Below are positions 36,340 to 43,695 of a stretch of DNA of 64,000 bases, one piece after another (position 1 is the first letter of the stretch; each line of letters begins with the position of its first letter). The stretch lies in NCBI RefSeq assembly GCF_034314165.1, contig NZ_JAVIWK010000001.1, positions 3,053,001 through 3,117,000 of the forward strand, in the 5' to 3' direction. Below the pieces are notes generated by a model. That model had not been told where the DNA came from, made no database searches, and saw nothing but the letters and a program-made list of their open reading frames with translations. Position numbers and translations under genes: made by a program. This stretch comes from Pseudomonas sp. Bout1. GTDB lineage: Bacteria; Pseudomonadota; Gammaproteobacteria; Pseudomonadales; Pseudomonadaceae.

Positions 36340-36705
36340 TCACCAAGCAAGTTTTTTATTGCTTGCTTCAAAGTTTTGCTTGTACATCATCCAGATCGTG
36401 CCGTAGTTACACATGTCGATCTTTCCACAGTAGTCACGAATGACCGCGTCCATGATCTTGCGGTCTGTCGCTTTGGTTGCTTGCTTAAACGCGTCCAGGT
36501 TTTGCTTTTCCATCATGCGCAGTGTGCTTTCCTGGCACATGTCGATCTTCCCGCAATAGTCCTTTTTTACCGTCGCGGTCACGAAGTCAAGAACCTGCTT
36601 TTTCTGAGCGTCGGACCCATCAAAATCCATTGGGTTGAGCACCGCTGTCGCGGCTGAACAAACGCTTGCATTGAAGAAAAAAAGTGCCAAAAGAAGCTTT
36701 TTCAT
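36340..36705 (-). CDS. Small secreted protein with duplicated CGKIDMC motif
   Basis: A 121-residue protein with a signal peptide (MKKLLLALFFFNASVCSA). The mature chain holds two copies of a roughly 38-residue unit with 42-residue spacing, each containing DYCGKIDMC (Cys51/57 and Cys93/99) followed by a Met/Lys/Gln-rich helix (MMEKQN and MMYKQN). Each C-x5-C pair could form a disulfide or a metal site. ATG 36705 has AGGAT upstream. Base composition is more AT-rich than the neighbours, and two 44-bp direct repeats flank it, suggesting acquisition. I recognise no family. Confidence 0.75.
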   Translation of the reverse strand: MKKLLLALFFFNASVCSAATAVLNPMDFDGSDAQKKQVLDFVTATVKKDYCGKIDMCQESTLRMMEKQNLDAFKQATKATDRKIMDAVIRDYCGKIDMCNYGTIWMMYKQNFEASNKKLAW

Positions 36706-36885
36706 AAGAGGTATCCTTTCCGGTGTGATCAATGCAAAAAAATGAGTACTGGCGACATGCGCCTGCTATTGAGCGGGCTTGCCGCAAATGCGGCAGATTG
36801 CCATCAAACTGTTTTAAGTGAAAGAGGGGGGGACCTATGCTGTTCGAATTTCTTACTGGCGACCCTTGTGATCGGCTCCCTCAAC

Positions 36886-36929
36886 ATCCCCTGTGGGAGC
36901 CGTCGAGCTTTAGCGAGGCCGCGATGGCG
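36886..36929. repeat. 44-bp direct repeat, copy 2
   Basis: Identical to 36219-36262 over 44 bases; downstream the two copies diverge (GGCGGCC versus CCCGCCC). Confidence 0.85.
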
Positions 36930-36971
36930 GCGGCCCTGACACTACCCATATTCGCCAAGCCTATTAACTAG

Positions 36972-36993
36972 AAAACCCGCACCTGCGGGTTTT
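36972..36993. terminator. Bidirectional terminator hairpin
   Basis: AAAACCCGCA and TGCGGGTTTT form a perfect 10-bp stem with a 2-nt loop. On the minus strand it lies 19 bp after the end of the broken small gene at 37012 and ends in TTTTC. Confidence 0.7.
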
Positions 36994-37011
36994 CTTAACG
37001 GTGGAAATAAA

Positions 37012-37305
37012 TCAGCCAGCCACAGGCGTATGCATCCCACGCCGCTCAATCACTCCAAACACATCCGCCACATCCTGGACCAGGATTCGCGCGGTTTCGG
37101 CAACGGTATTGATGTCTTGCTCGCCCTAATCAGACACGTTGGAACAGGCCATGAGGTGCAGGTATTTGAGGGCTGCGTTGAGGCGTTCACTGATGCAGGC
37201 GTGGAGATCGCAGAGCGGTGCGTCGCTGTCGATGAGCAGGACGGGGGTTTCGGTGGCGGTTTGGGACATGGGGGTGAAGCGGTGGTGCGGGTTATTCGTC
37301 GTCAT
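37012..37305 (-). pseudogene. Small conserved protein interrupted by an in-frame TAG
   Basis: A 97-codon frame from ATG 37305 (MTTNNPHHRF) to TGA at 37012-37014, broken by one TAG at 37126-37128. The part before the stop (ISERLNAALKYLHLMACSNV) and the part after it (DINTVAETARILVQDVADVF) are both helical and read in the same frame without indels. This resembles the short DUF3077-type helical proteins common in Pseudomonas. It is either a recent nonsense mutation or a truncated functional product. A repeat-like leader of the kind seen before such genes lies upstream. Confidence 0.65.
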
Positions 37306-37645
37306 AAGGTGCGATTCTATTTTAGGTAAAAGAACTGCCACCTTGCTGCTGCGAAACAGATTGGGTGGCAACTGTGCGCGGGTTCGCAGACCAGGAAGAA
37401 TCACCCCCGGCAGACCCGAAGGTCTCCCACGCACAGCCGCCATAAAGCTAGACGCAGGCAGGAGCCGCCTGGGGTCTGATGACTGTGCAGGTTGATTCTA
37501 TTTTGGTAGGGCTGCGAAACCCTGTCGCTGAGCCATGTCAGTGACGGGGCGAACTATAAGCGGAGGCTTTTGTGAGTGCAACTCAGGTTTGGTGTGTGCC
37601 CCAGTTGGAAGTGCCATCAGTAGGATGTCCTTCTTTGAGCTGCGC

Positions 37646-37672
37646 AACTGTCATAAAAATGACAGTTTTTTT
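37646..37672 (+). terminator. Orphan rho-independent terminator
   Basis: AACTGTCAT and ATGACAGTT pair around AAA-type loop bases, followed by a run of T. No gene lies just upstream on this strand, so it may end a small RNA or be the remnant of a lost gene. Confidence 0.65.
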
Positions 37673-37914
37673 GCGCTGTATATTTGGCACTTAAATAAGG
37701 ACCCCAACTAAAAAATGACTTATTTTATTTATTGTTAAGGTGAATCGTAACAAGTGATTTCAGGCTTTTTATGAGGAAAAGCTTGCTAACTCGGGGCTGA
37801 GGATCTGTACCGCCTATTGGAGTGGATCCAATTTCCCTCAAATACGTTTTTCGTCCAAGCAGGGGTATCTTGCATAGCCCCCCATGAACACACTATTTTG
37901 TGCTTAAGTCGGTT

Positions 37915-37938
37915 CGAAGTACTACATGTAGTGCTTCG
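37915..37938. repeat. 24-bp near-perfect palindrome
   Basis: CGAAGTACTAC at the left pairs with GTAGTGCTTCG at the right around a central AT, with a single mismatch (T opposite G). Such symmetry suggests a dimeric protein site upstream of the small two-gene cassette. Confidence 0.55.
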
Positions 37939-37965
37939 TAGGCTGTAGCCGGCCAAGGAAATGTC

Positions 37966-38011
37966 AGCAGGTGCATGCGCTATGTTTGGAGACGCAACTC
38001 ATGCACCTGCT
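37966..38011. repeat. 12-bp inverted repeat with 22-nt loop
   Basis: AGCAGGTGCATG at 37966-37977 and CATGCACCTGCT at 38000-38011 are exact complements. The long loop and lack of a T run argue against a terminator. Confidence 0.6.
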
Positions 38012-38152
38012 ATCCCTGGAATCCAATGCTATGCACTGGCGGGATGCGCATTAGAGGTAACTCATGCTGGAGTGTCAACGCCTGCAAACAGTTTCTGCTA
38101 GTGAGCTTCCTTGCCTCTTATCAAAATTGATAGGTACTCGGAGTACGAAAGA

Positions 38153-38407
38153 ATGAGTAATAACACCAAAAAAACCTCTCCGTCGGTTGCCACCTTGGCT
38201 TCCGAAACACTTCGGAGTTCAAGTTCTTCCGCGATACAAAAACAGTTGGCTGCTTCAGCGATGGCTCAAGCGTCCACTGGTAAGCAAACCGGAGCTGAAA
38301 TGGAGGCGAAGGCTAGCCACGTTTTGGAGAGCGATAAGTACAGCGCCACGACCAAAACCTTAGCAGGCTCGGTGCTTGCGCAATCGAACAAAGAGCGAGG
38401 TAACTGA
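38153..38407 (+). CDS. Small Ser/Ala-rich protein with internal repeat
   Basis: An 84-residue soluble protein with two copies of a helical unit: LASETLRSSSSSAIQKQLAA followed by SAMAQAS, and KASHVLESDKYSATTKTLAG followed by SVLAQSN. No Cys, no membrane segment. It precedes a second tiny gene by 2 bp, so the two form an operon. Similar small Ala/Ser proteins occur in accessory regions of other proteobacteria, to my recollection; no function is assigned. Confidence 0.65.
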   Translation: MSNNTKKTSPSVATLASETLRSSSSSAIQKQLAASAMAQASTGKQTGAEMEAKASHVLESDKYSATTKTLAGSVLAQSNKERGN

Positions 38408-38409
38408 TA

Positions 38410-38616
38410 ATGGCTCAATATTTTGTTAATAGAAATGCACAGGCGAATGGTGATCATGAGGTGCACGCCAATACCTGCATCTATCTTCCTTTGCCCGCGA
38501 ATCGTCTAGATCTTGGTCTGCATCTGTCATGCGCATCGGCGGTAGCACAAGCGAAACTGACGTACCGGCAATCTAACGGCTGCCGGACGTGCTCATATCC
38601 GTGCCACACCCAGTGA
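38410..38616 (+). CDS. Small Cys/His-rich protein
   Basis: A 68-residue protein with conserved-looking Cys/His positions: HEVHANTC, LHLSCASAV and the C-terminal GCRTCSYPCHTQ. The pattern suggests a Zn- or Fe-S-binding mini-domain. It begins 2 bp after the stop of the preceding small gene. I recall homologues in enterobacteria and pseudomonads with the same N-terminal Y-x-VN-x-NAQ..GDHEVH and C-terminal CxxC..CH, but no known role. Confidence 0.7.
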   Translation: MAQYFVNRNAQANGDHEVHANTCIYLPLPANRLDLGLHLSCASAVAQAKLTYRQSNGCRTCSYPCHTQ

Positions 38617-38667
38617 GATATTGGAGATTGTGGCTAGTTGATTGAGTTATAGAACTGGCCGAGTGAC

Positions 38668-40137
38668 TTACCCCGCTCCCGTATAGCCGAGAGTGGGGTA
38701 TGTATGAGCTTGTAAGAGCCTTATTAAACCCCACCCACCAACTTCCCCCTCCAACCGACGCTTATACGCACTGTCCCGACTCGCCAACCAGAAATACAAC
38801 GGCGACGTCACCACCAACCCCACCAACCAGGACAAGTCCGCCCCATTGATGTGTGCCGAAATCGGCCCGACATACAGCGGCGTATTCATAAACGGAATCT
38901 GCACCACAATCCCCACCGCATACGCCAACAGCGCCTGAGGGTTGTACCGACCGTAGATCCCGCCATCCACCCGGAAGATCGAACCGATGTCGTACTTGCC
39001 CTTGTGGATCGCATAGAAGTCGATCAGGTTGATCGCCGTCCACGGCACCAATACCACCAGCAGCACCAACACCATGTCCACGAAGTGCCCGATAAAATCC
39101 TTCGAGGCAAACACCGCCGCAATCGAACACGCCGCCAGTACCAGTACCGAGATCACGGCGCGCGCCTTGGCGGTCGGGATCCAGCGGTAGGCGAAGGTTT
39201 GTACCAGAGTGATCAACGACAGTACTGCGCCATACAGGTTAAGCGCGTTATGGCTGATTACGCTGAGCAGGAACAGCAACAGCATCAGCGGCCCAATGGA
39301 GCCGGTCGCGAGCTTGACCGCGTCCATGGTGTCCATGCCAACCGGCGTTGCAAGTGCCGCCACTGCACCAAAGATGAACGCCAGGCTGGAACCCAGCACG
39401 GTGCCCAGGTAAGTCGTCCAGAACGTCGACGCAACAGGCACATCCGCTGGCAGGTAACGCGAGTAGTCCGAAACATACGGCGCAAATGCGATTTGCCACA
39501 GCGCCGCCAGCGACACGGTCGCCAACCAGCCGGAGATGTTGAAGTTACCGCGCGTCAGGAAGTCGGCTGTCTGCACGTGGGTGAAGATGTAGCCGAAACC
39601 CAGCACGATGCCCGCGCCCAGCACCCAGGTACCGATGCGGTTGAGCACGTGGATGAAGCGGTAACCGATGATGCCGATGATCCCCGAGCCAATGGCACCA
39701 ATAACGATGCCCACCGGCACCGGGATGGCGTCGACCACGCCGTGCAGGGATTTGCCCGCCAGTACGATGTTGGAAGCAAAGAAGCCGATGTACATCACGC
39801 CGGCGATCACCACCACCAGCAGTGCGCCGAGGGAGCCGAACTGGGCGCGGCTCTGGATCATTTGCGGGATGCCCATTTGCGGGCCCTGGGCCGAGTGCAG
39901 CGCCATCAGCACGCCGCCGACGAGGTGGCCGACGAGGATGGCGATGATGCCCCACACCAGGTTCAAGCCGAACAGTTGCACGGCCAGCGCGCCGGTGACG
40001 ATGGGTAACGGCGCGATGTTGCCACCGAACCACAGGGTGAACAGGTCTCTTACCTTTCCGTGGCGATCTTCCGGGGGCACGTATCCAATCGTGTGTTTTT
40101 CGATAAGCGGGGCGGAGGATGTTGCAGTGGTAACCAT
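38668..40137 (-). CDS. NCS1-family permease (cytosine permease-like), C-terminus frameshifted
   Basis: A 489-residue, 12-helix nucleobase:cation symporter-1 type permease: FTLWFGGNIAPLPIVTGALAVQLFGLN at TM1, GPQMGIPQMIQSRAQFGSLGALL, FAPYVSDYSRYLP and VPWTAINLIDFY are family hallmarks. ATG 40137 is chosen (MVTTATSSAP). The last 20 or so residues look non-native: removing one base from the C5 run at 38745-38749 would end the protein as KLVGGV-stop at 38724-38726. It is divergent from a LysR gene that probably controls it. Confidence 0.88.
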   Translation of the reverse strand: MVTTATSSAPLIEKHTIGYVPPEDRHGKVRDLFTLWFGGNIAPLPIVTGALAVQLFGLNLVWGIIAILVGHLVGGVLMALHSAQGPQMGIPQMIQSRAQFGSLGALLVVVIAGVMYIGFFASNIVLAGKSLHGVVDAIPVPVGIVIGAIGSGIIGIIGYRFIHVLNRIGTWVLGAGIVLGFGYIFTHVQTADFLTRGNFNISGWLATVSLAALWQIAFAPYVSDYSRYLPADVPVASTFWTTYLGTVLGSSLAFIFGAVAALATPVGMDTMDAVKLATGSIGPLMLLLFLLSVISHNALNLYGAVLSLITLVQTFAYRWIPTAKARAVISVLVLAACSIAAVFASKDFIGHFVDMVLVLLVVLVPWTAINLIDFYAIHKGKYDIGSIFRVDGGIYGRYNPQALLAYAVGIVVQIPFMNTPLYVGPISAHINGADLSWLVGLVVTSPLYFWLASRDSAYKRRLEGEVGGWGLIRLLQAHTYPTLGYTGAG

Positions 40138-40387
40138 GACGAGCTCCAAGGCAAGGTGAGTACGTTGACGTACTTCGCTGGGCGGCGCGTGTGCGTCGCT
40201 TTTGTTGTTGGAGTGATCATGTGCAATGGTCACGGGGAGGTAAATTAGTAAGTTTGTTGCTATAGACCTTAAAAATAATATCTCGCGGTGTTTTTTGCTC
40301 CGGTATGTTGCATGCAGTTGAATCATCAAAAAAAGCGGCTTTTCTTGCACTTGTTTGGGGCGAAATCCCACATTTTTGGAGGTCCCG

Positions 40388-41299
40388 ATGGCTGCCTATA
40401 ATCTGCGCCAACTCAAATATTTTGTAACCACTGCCGAGTGCGGCAGCGTGGCAGAGGCTTCGCGCAAGCTCTATATCGCGCAACCGTCGGTGTCGACGGC
40501 CATCAAGCAGTTGGAAGACAGCTTTGGTGTGCAACTGTTTATCCGCCATCACGCCCAAGGCGTGTCGTTGACCCCCAGTGGTGCGCGGTTTTATCGCAAG
40601 GCGCTTGAGCTGCTGCGGGTGGCTCATGAATTTGAGCAGAACGCCCTGGCGGACAATGACGTGGTGGCGGGGCAGATCGATATCGGTTGTTTCGAGACGG
40701 TGGCGCCGCTGTATCTGCCGCGTTTGATTGCCGGGTTCAAGCAGCGCTGGCCGGGGGTGGAAATCCGCCTGCGCGATGGCGAGCAGCAGGAACTGGTGCA
40801 GGCGCTGACGGCCGGCAGTATCGATGTGGCGATGCTGTTTGAGCACGACTTGGGAAGCGCTATCGAGACCACGCCGCTGATGCCGCCGCAGCAACCGTAT
40901 GCGTTGCTGCCGGCGGATCACCGGTTTGCGCAGCAGGCCAAGGTATCGCTGACGGACCTGGTGCTGGAGCCGATGATTCTGCTGGACGTGCTGCCGAGCC
41001 GGACGTACTTCGTGAGTATTTTTGAGGAGCGAGGGCTGACGCCGAATATTGTCTTCAGTTCGCCATCGATCGAGATGGTGCGCGGGATGGTGGGGCGCGG
41101 GTTTGGCTTTTCGATTCTGGTGACCAAGCCGTTTTCCGAATATACCTATGACGGCCAGAAGCTGGTGTGCGTGCCGCTGGCGGAGACGGTGACGGGCTCG
41201 GGGTTGTCGGCGGTGTGGTTGCGGCGGGCACCCCTGACCAAGCCGGTGCAGTTGTTTGTGGAGTATTGCCGGGAAGAGCTGGCGCGGTTGCTGGGGTAA
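40388..41299 (+). CDS. LysR-family transcriptional regulator
   Basis: A 303-residue LysR protein. The helix-turn-helix (LRQLKYFVTTAECGSVAEASRKLYIAQPSVSTAIKQLE) covers about residues 6-40; the periplasmic-binding-protein-like effector domain follows (QIDIGCFETVAPLYLPRLI). GGAGG lies 6 nt before ATG 40388. It is divergent from the NCS1 permease across 250 bp and followed by the convergent ArgE-like operon, so it is the likely regulator of one or both. Confidence 0.9.
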   Translation: MAAYNLRQLKYFVTTAECGSVAEASRKLYIAQPSVSTAIKQLEDSFGVQLFIRHHAQGVSLTPSGARFYRKALELLRVAHEFEQNALADNDVVAGQIDIGCFETVAPLYLPRLIAGFKQRWPGVEIRLRDGEQQELVQALTAGSIDVAMLFEHDLGSAIETTPLMPPQQPYALLPADHRFAQQAKVSLTDLVLEPMILLDVLPSRTYFVSIFEERGLTPNIVFSSPSIEMVRGMVGRGFGFSILVTKPFSEYTYDGQKLVCVPLAETVTGSGLSAVWLRRAPLTKPVQLFVEYCREELARLLG

Positions 41300-41315
41300 A
41301 ACACAGAGCAAAAAA

Positions 41316-41407
41316 TGTGGGAGCCGGGCTTGCCCGCGATGGCAGTGTGTCAGCCAGCAAATAGGCCAACTGATCCACCGCCATCGCGGGCAAGCCCGGC
41401 TCCCACA
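41316..41407. repeat. REP-like inverted pair (TGTGGGAGCCGGGCTTGCCCGCG)
   Basis: TGTGGGAGCCGGGCTTGCCC at the left and GGGCAAGCCCGGCTCCCACA at the right are inverted arms around about 50 bp. It sits between the convergent LysR and ArgE-like genes, where it may also help terminate both transcripts. Confidence 0.85.
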
Positions 41408-41430
41408 GTTGATTTGTACTGCTTGGGGAA

Positions 41431-42576
41431 TCAGGTACGGATCGAGAGCAACATCCGCTGCAGCATTTCATCGCAACCCTTCAGTTGCGCAACGCTCACA
41501 AACTCATCCGGCTTATGCCCTTGGTCCATGCTCCCCGGCCCGCACACCACGGTCGGAATGCCCGCCGCGTCAAACAACCCACCCTCAGTCCCGAACGCCA
41601 CGGTGCCAAATTCCCGCGAGCCGCAAAACGCCGCAATCAGCTCCGCGGCCTGGCTACGCTGATCGGTGGCCAACCCTGGATACGCCGACAATTCAGTAAA
41701 GCGAATCGCACTCTGCCGGCTCACCGCCTGCATCCGCGGCAACACCTGCTGCAGCGCATAGGCTTGCAGCTCCTCAGCCACTTCGCCCGGGTCCATCGAC
41801 GGCAGCGCGCGCACTTCAAAGTCAAAGCGGCAATCCGCCGGGACGATATTCAGCGCCTTGCCTCCGGAAATTACCCCGGTTTGCACGGTGCTAAACGGTG
41901 GGTCAAAGCGCTCGTCCTGAGTGGCCTTGAGACGCTGGCTAATTCGCCCCAGCTCCCCAATCAACTCAGCCGCATACTCAATCGCATTCACCCCCGAAGG
42001 CGCATACGCCGAGTGACAGGCCTCGCCATGCACATCACACCGCATCGCCAGCTTGCCCTTGTGGCCCAGCACCGGCTTCAACCCGGTGGGCTCGCCGATA
42101 ATGCACAGCAGCGGTTTCACCGGCCATTGCTCCAGCACCTTGAGCAACGAACGCACCCCAAGGCAGCCGACTTCCTCATCGTAGGACAGCGCGATGTGCA
42201 CCGGCATCCGCAAGTCTGCGTTCACCAGCGACGGCACCAACGCCAGCACGCAGGCGATATAGCCCTTCATGTCCGCCGTGCCGCGGCCGTACAACTTGCC
42301 GTCGCGCTCGGTCAGCGCAAACGCCGGTAGCGTCCACGGTTGCCCGTCCACCGGCACCACATCGGTGTGCCCCGACAGCACAATCCCCGGCACAGTCGCC
42401 GGACCAATGGTGGCGAACAGATTGGCCTTGCTGCGCTCATCGTTGTAGATCAGCTCGCTGGCGACCCCGAAACCCGCCAGGTAGTCGCGCACACACTCGA
42501 TCAGTTGCAGGTTGGACTCGCGGCTGGTGGTGTCGAAAGCCACCAGCGTCTGCAGCCATTCGCGGCTGGTGTTCAT
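41431..42576 (-). CDS. ArgE-like deacetylase (M20 peptidase family)
   Basis: A 381-residue zinc amidohydrolase of the acetylornithine deacetylase/ArgE branch. Metal motifs are LSGHTDVVPVDG, YGRGTADMKGYIACVLA and SYDEEVGCLGVRSL. It removes an acyl group from an N-acyl amino acid. The setting, in an operon with DUF1028, Rid and flavin monooxygenase genes, argues for catabolism rather than arginine synthesis. ATG 42576 overlaps the DUF1028 stop (ATGA), which fixes the start. Confidence 0.88.
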   Translation of the reverse strand: MNTSREWLQTLVAFDTTSRESNLQLIECVRDYLAGFGVASELIYNDERSKANLFATIGPATVPGIVLSGHTDVVPVDGQPWTLPAFALTERDGKLYGRGTADMKGYIACVLALVPSLVNADLRMPVHIALSYDEEVGCLGVRSLLKVLEQWPVKPLLCIIGEPTGLKPVLGHKGKLAMRCDVHGEACHSAYAPSGVNAIEYAAELIGELGRISQRLKATQDERFDPPFSTVQTGVISGGKALNIVPADCRFDFEVRALPSMDPGEVAEELQAYALQQVLPRMQAVSRQSAIRFTELSAYPGLATDQRSQAAELIAAFCGSREFGTVAFGTEGGLFDAAGIPTVVCGPGSMDQGHKPDEFVSVAQLKGCDEMLQRMLLSIRT

Positions 42577-43250
42577 CGCTCGTCTCCGGCCACGCCGTAG
42601 CCTGGAGAACGGTCCGGGGCCAGGGCGCGGTCGATGTAGTCCTGCACTTGCGGGCGATAGGCATCCCACAATTTTTGCAGTTCGCCAATCGGGTTTTCGT
42701 CGGCCCAATCCACCCGCAGGTTGATGATCGGCCAGGTCAGTTCACCCACCACCACCACCGCGGCCGAATGCACCGGGCCGGCTTCGCCACCGGCTGCGAT
42801 GGCGGCGTGCATGGCGGCGAGCAAGCGATCGGTGAGTTGGCCTTCGCCCTGTTCGAAAGCGTTGACCATCGCCTGGATAACCACGCGGTCGGCGAGCATA
42901 TTGCCGGCGGCGACGCACTGTTCGCCCGACACCGCGTTATGGGTGCCGAGGGTTTCACTGCCGCTGAAATGCACGGTGCGCCCCAGATGATCAATCGCCG
43001 TCAGTTGCCGGTATTGGCTGTAGCCGTTACGGGTCAGGGCCTTGTCTACGGCGTCGGCAGGCGTAAGGCCTTGCTCCAGCAGGTCGAGCACGTCCGGGCC
43101 CAGGGCCGGCAGGGTGATGTTCTGGGTCGAGACCGCACCCACACCGGGCCGCAGCCATGGGCAACGGGCGCCCACGGCGATGCTGGATGAGCTGATGGCA
43201 ATGCCCATCTGGCCGGTGTCCGCGCAACGGGCGACGATTGAAAAGGTCAT
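42573..43250 (-). CDS. DUF1028 family Ntn-hydrolase-like protein
   Basis: A 225-residue DUF1028 protein: MTFSIVARCADTGQMGIAIS at the N-terminus and SSIAVGARCPWLRPGVGAV. The family has an Ntn-hydrolase-like fold and is usually encoded with peptidases or amidohydrolases in catabolic operons. Function is unproven. It starts 10 bp after the Rid gene stop and overlaps the ArgE-like gene by 4 bp, so it belongs to a four-gene operon. Confidence 0.88.
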   Translation of the reverse strand: MTFSIVARCADTGQMGIAISSSSIAVGARCPWLRPGVGAVSTQNITLPALGPDVLDLLEQGLTPADAVDKALTRNGYSQYRQLTAIDHLGRTVHFSGSETLGTHNAVSGEQCVAAGNMLADRVVIQAMVNAFEQGEGQLTDRLLAAMHAAIAAGGEAGPVHSAAVVVVGELTWPIINLRVDWADENPIGELQKLWDAYRPQVQDYIDRALAPDRSPGYGVAGDER

Positions 43251-43260
43251 GTGCGGCTCC

Positions 43261-43671
43261 TTATTCGGGGATGACGGCGATCACATCAATTTCCATCAGC
43301 CATTGTGGCTGGCCCAGGGCCGAAACCACCAGCCCCGTGGAGATCGGGAACACGCCCTTGAGCCACTTGCCGACCTCCTGGTACACCGGCTCGCGGTAGC
43401 GCGGGTCGATCAGGTAGGTAGTGGTCTTGACGATGTGGCTCAGGTCGCTGCCGGCTTCTTCCAGCAGTTGCTTGACGTTTTTCATCGCCTGTTCGGCTTG
43501 CGCGCGCGGGTCGCCGAGGCCCACCAGTTGGCCGTCGAAATCGGTGCCCACCTGGCCTCGCACATACACCGTGTTGCCGGCGCGTACGGCCTGGCACAGG
43601 TCATTGTCCAGGCTCTGGTTAGGGTAGGTTTCCTTGGTGTTGAACATGCGGATGCGAGTGTGAGTAGGCAT
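43261..43671 (-). CDS. Rid-family protein (non-RidA subgroup)
   Basis: A 136-residue trimeric-type Rid (YjgF/YER057c/UK114) protein: VYVRGQVGTDFDGQLVG, QAEQAMKNVKQLLEEAGSDLSHIVKTTTYL, and the terminal LMEIDVIAV. The Arg that RidA needs for enamine/imine hydrolysis is not seen at the expected place (the segment reads STGLVVSAL), so this is probably one of the Rid4-7 type paralogues. It likely handles a reactive intermediate of the operon pathway. Confidence 0.85.
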   Translation of the reverse strand: MPTHTRIRMFNTKETYPNQSLDNDLCQAVRAGNTVYVRGQVGTDFDGQLVGLGDPRAQAEQAMKNVKQLLEEAGSDLSHIVKTTTYLIDPRYREPVYQEVGKWLKGVFPISTGLVVSALGQPQWLMEIDVIAVIPE

Positions 43672-43695
43672 CAAAAAAACTCCAGAAAAAAGGGA

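Larger units (their letters stand above)
37306..38152. other. 847-bp non-coding, partly AT-rich region with hairpins
   Basis: No convincing gene on either strand. The left part (to about 37560) resembles a leader, with GATTCTATTTT occurring twice (37312-37322 and 37493-37503). The right part is clearly AT-richer and contains a terminator-like hairpin, a near-perfect 24-bp palindrome and a 12-bp stem-loop (listed separately). Confidence 0.6.

Noticed and set aside
36742..36939. 65-codon plus-strand frame starting ATGAGTACTGG
   Set aside because: Crosses the 44-bp repeat copy, lacks a ribosome-binding site, and has no recognisable sequence features.
37306..37443. N-terminal extension of the amber-interrupted small gene
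   Set aside because: The Arg/Pro-rich leader in frame upstream of ATG 37305 resembles a repeated leader sequence, not protein.
37444..38152. Integron attC or phage attachment site
   Set aside because: Palindromes are present, but no core sites (GTTRRRY-type) or adjacent integrase gene were seen.
38851..40008. 385-codon plus-strand frame, His- and Gln-rich
   Set aside because: Antisense to the NCS1 permease; the His/Gln richness comes from the complement of the permease's codons.
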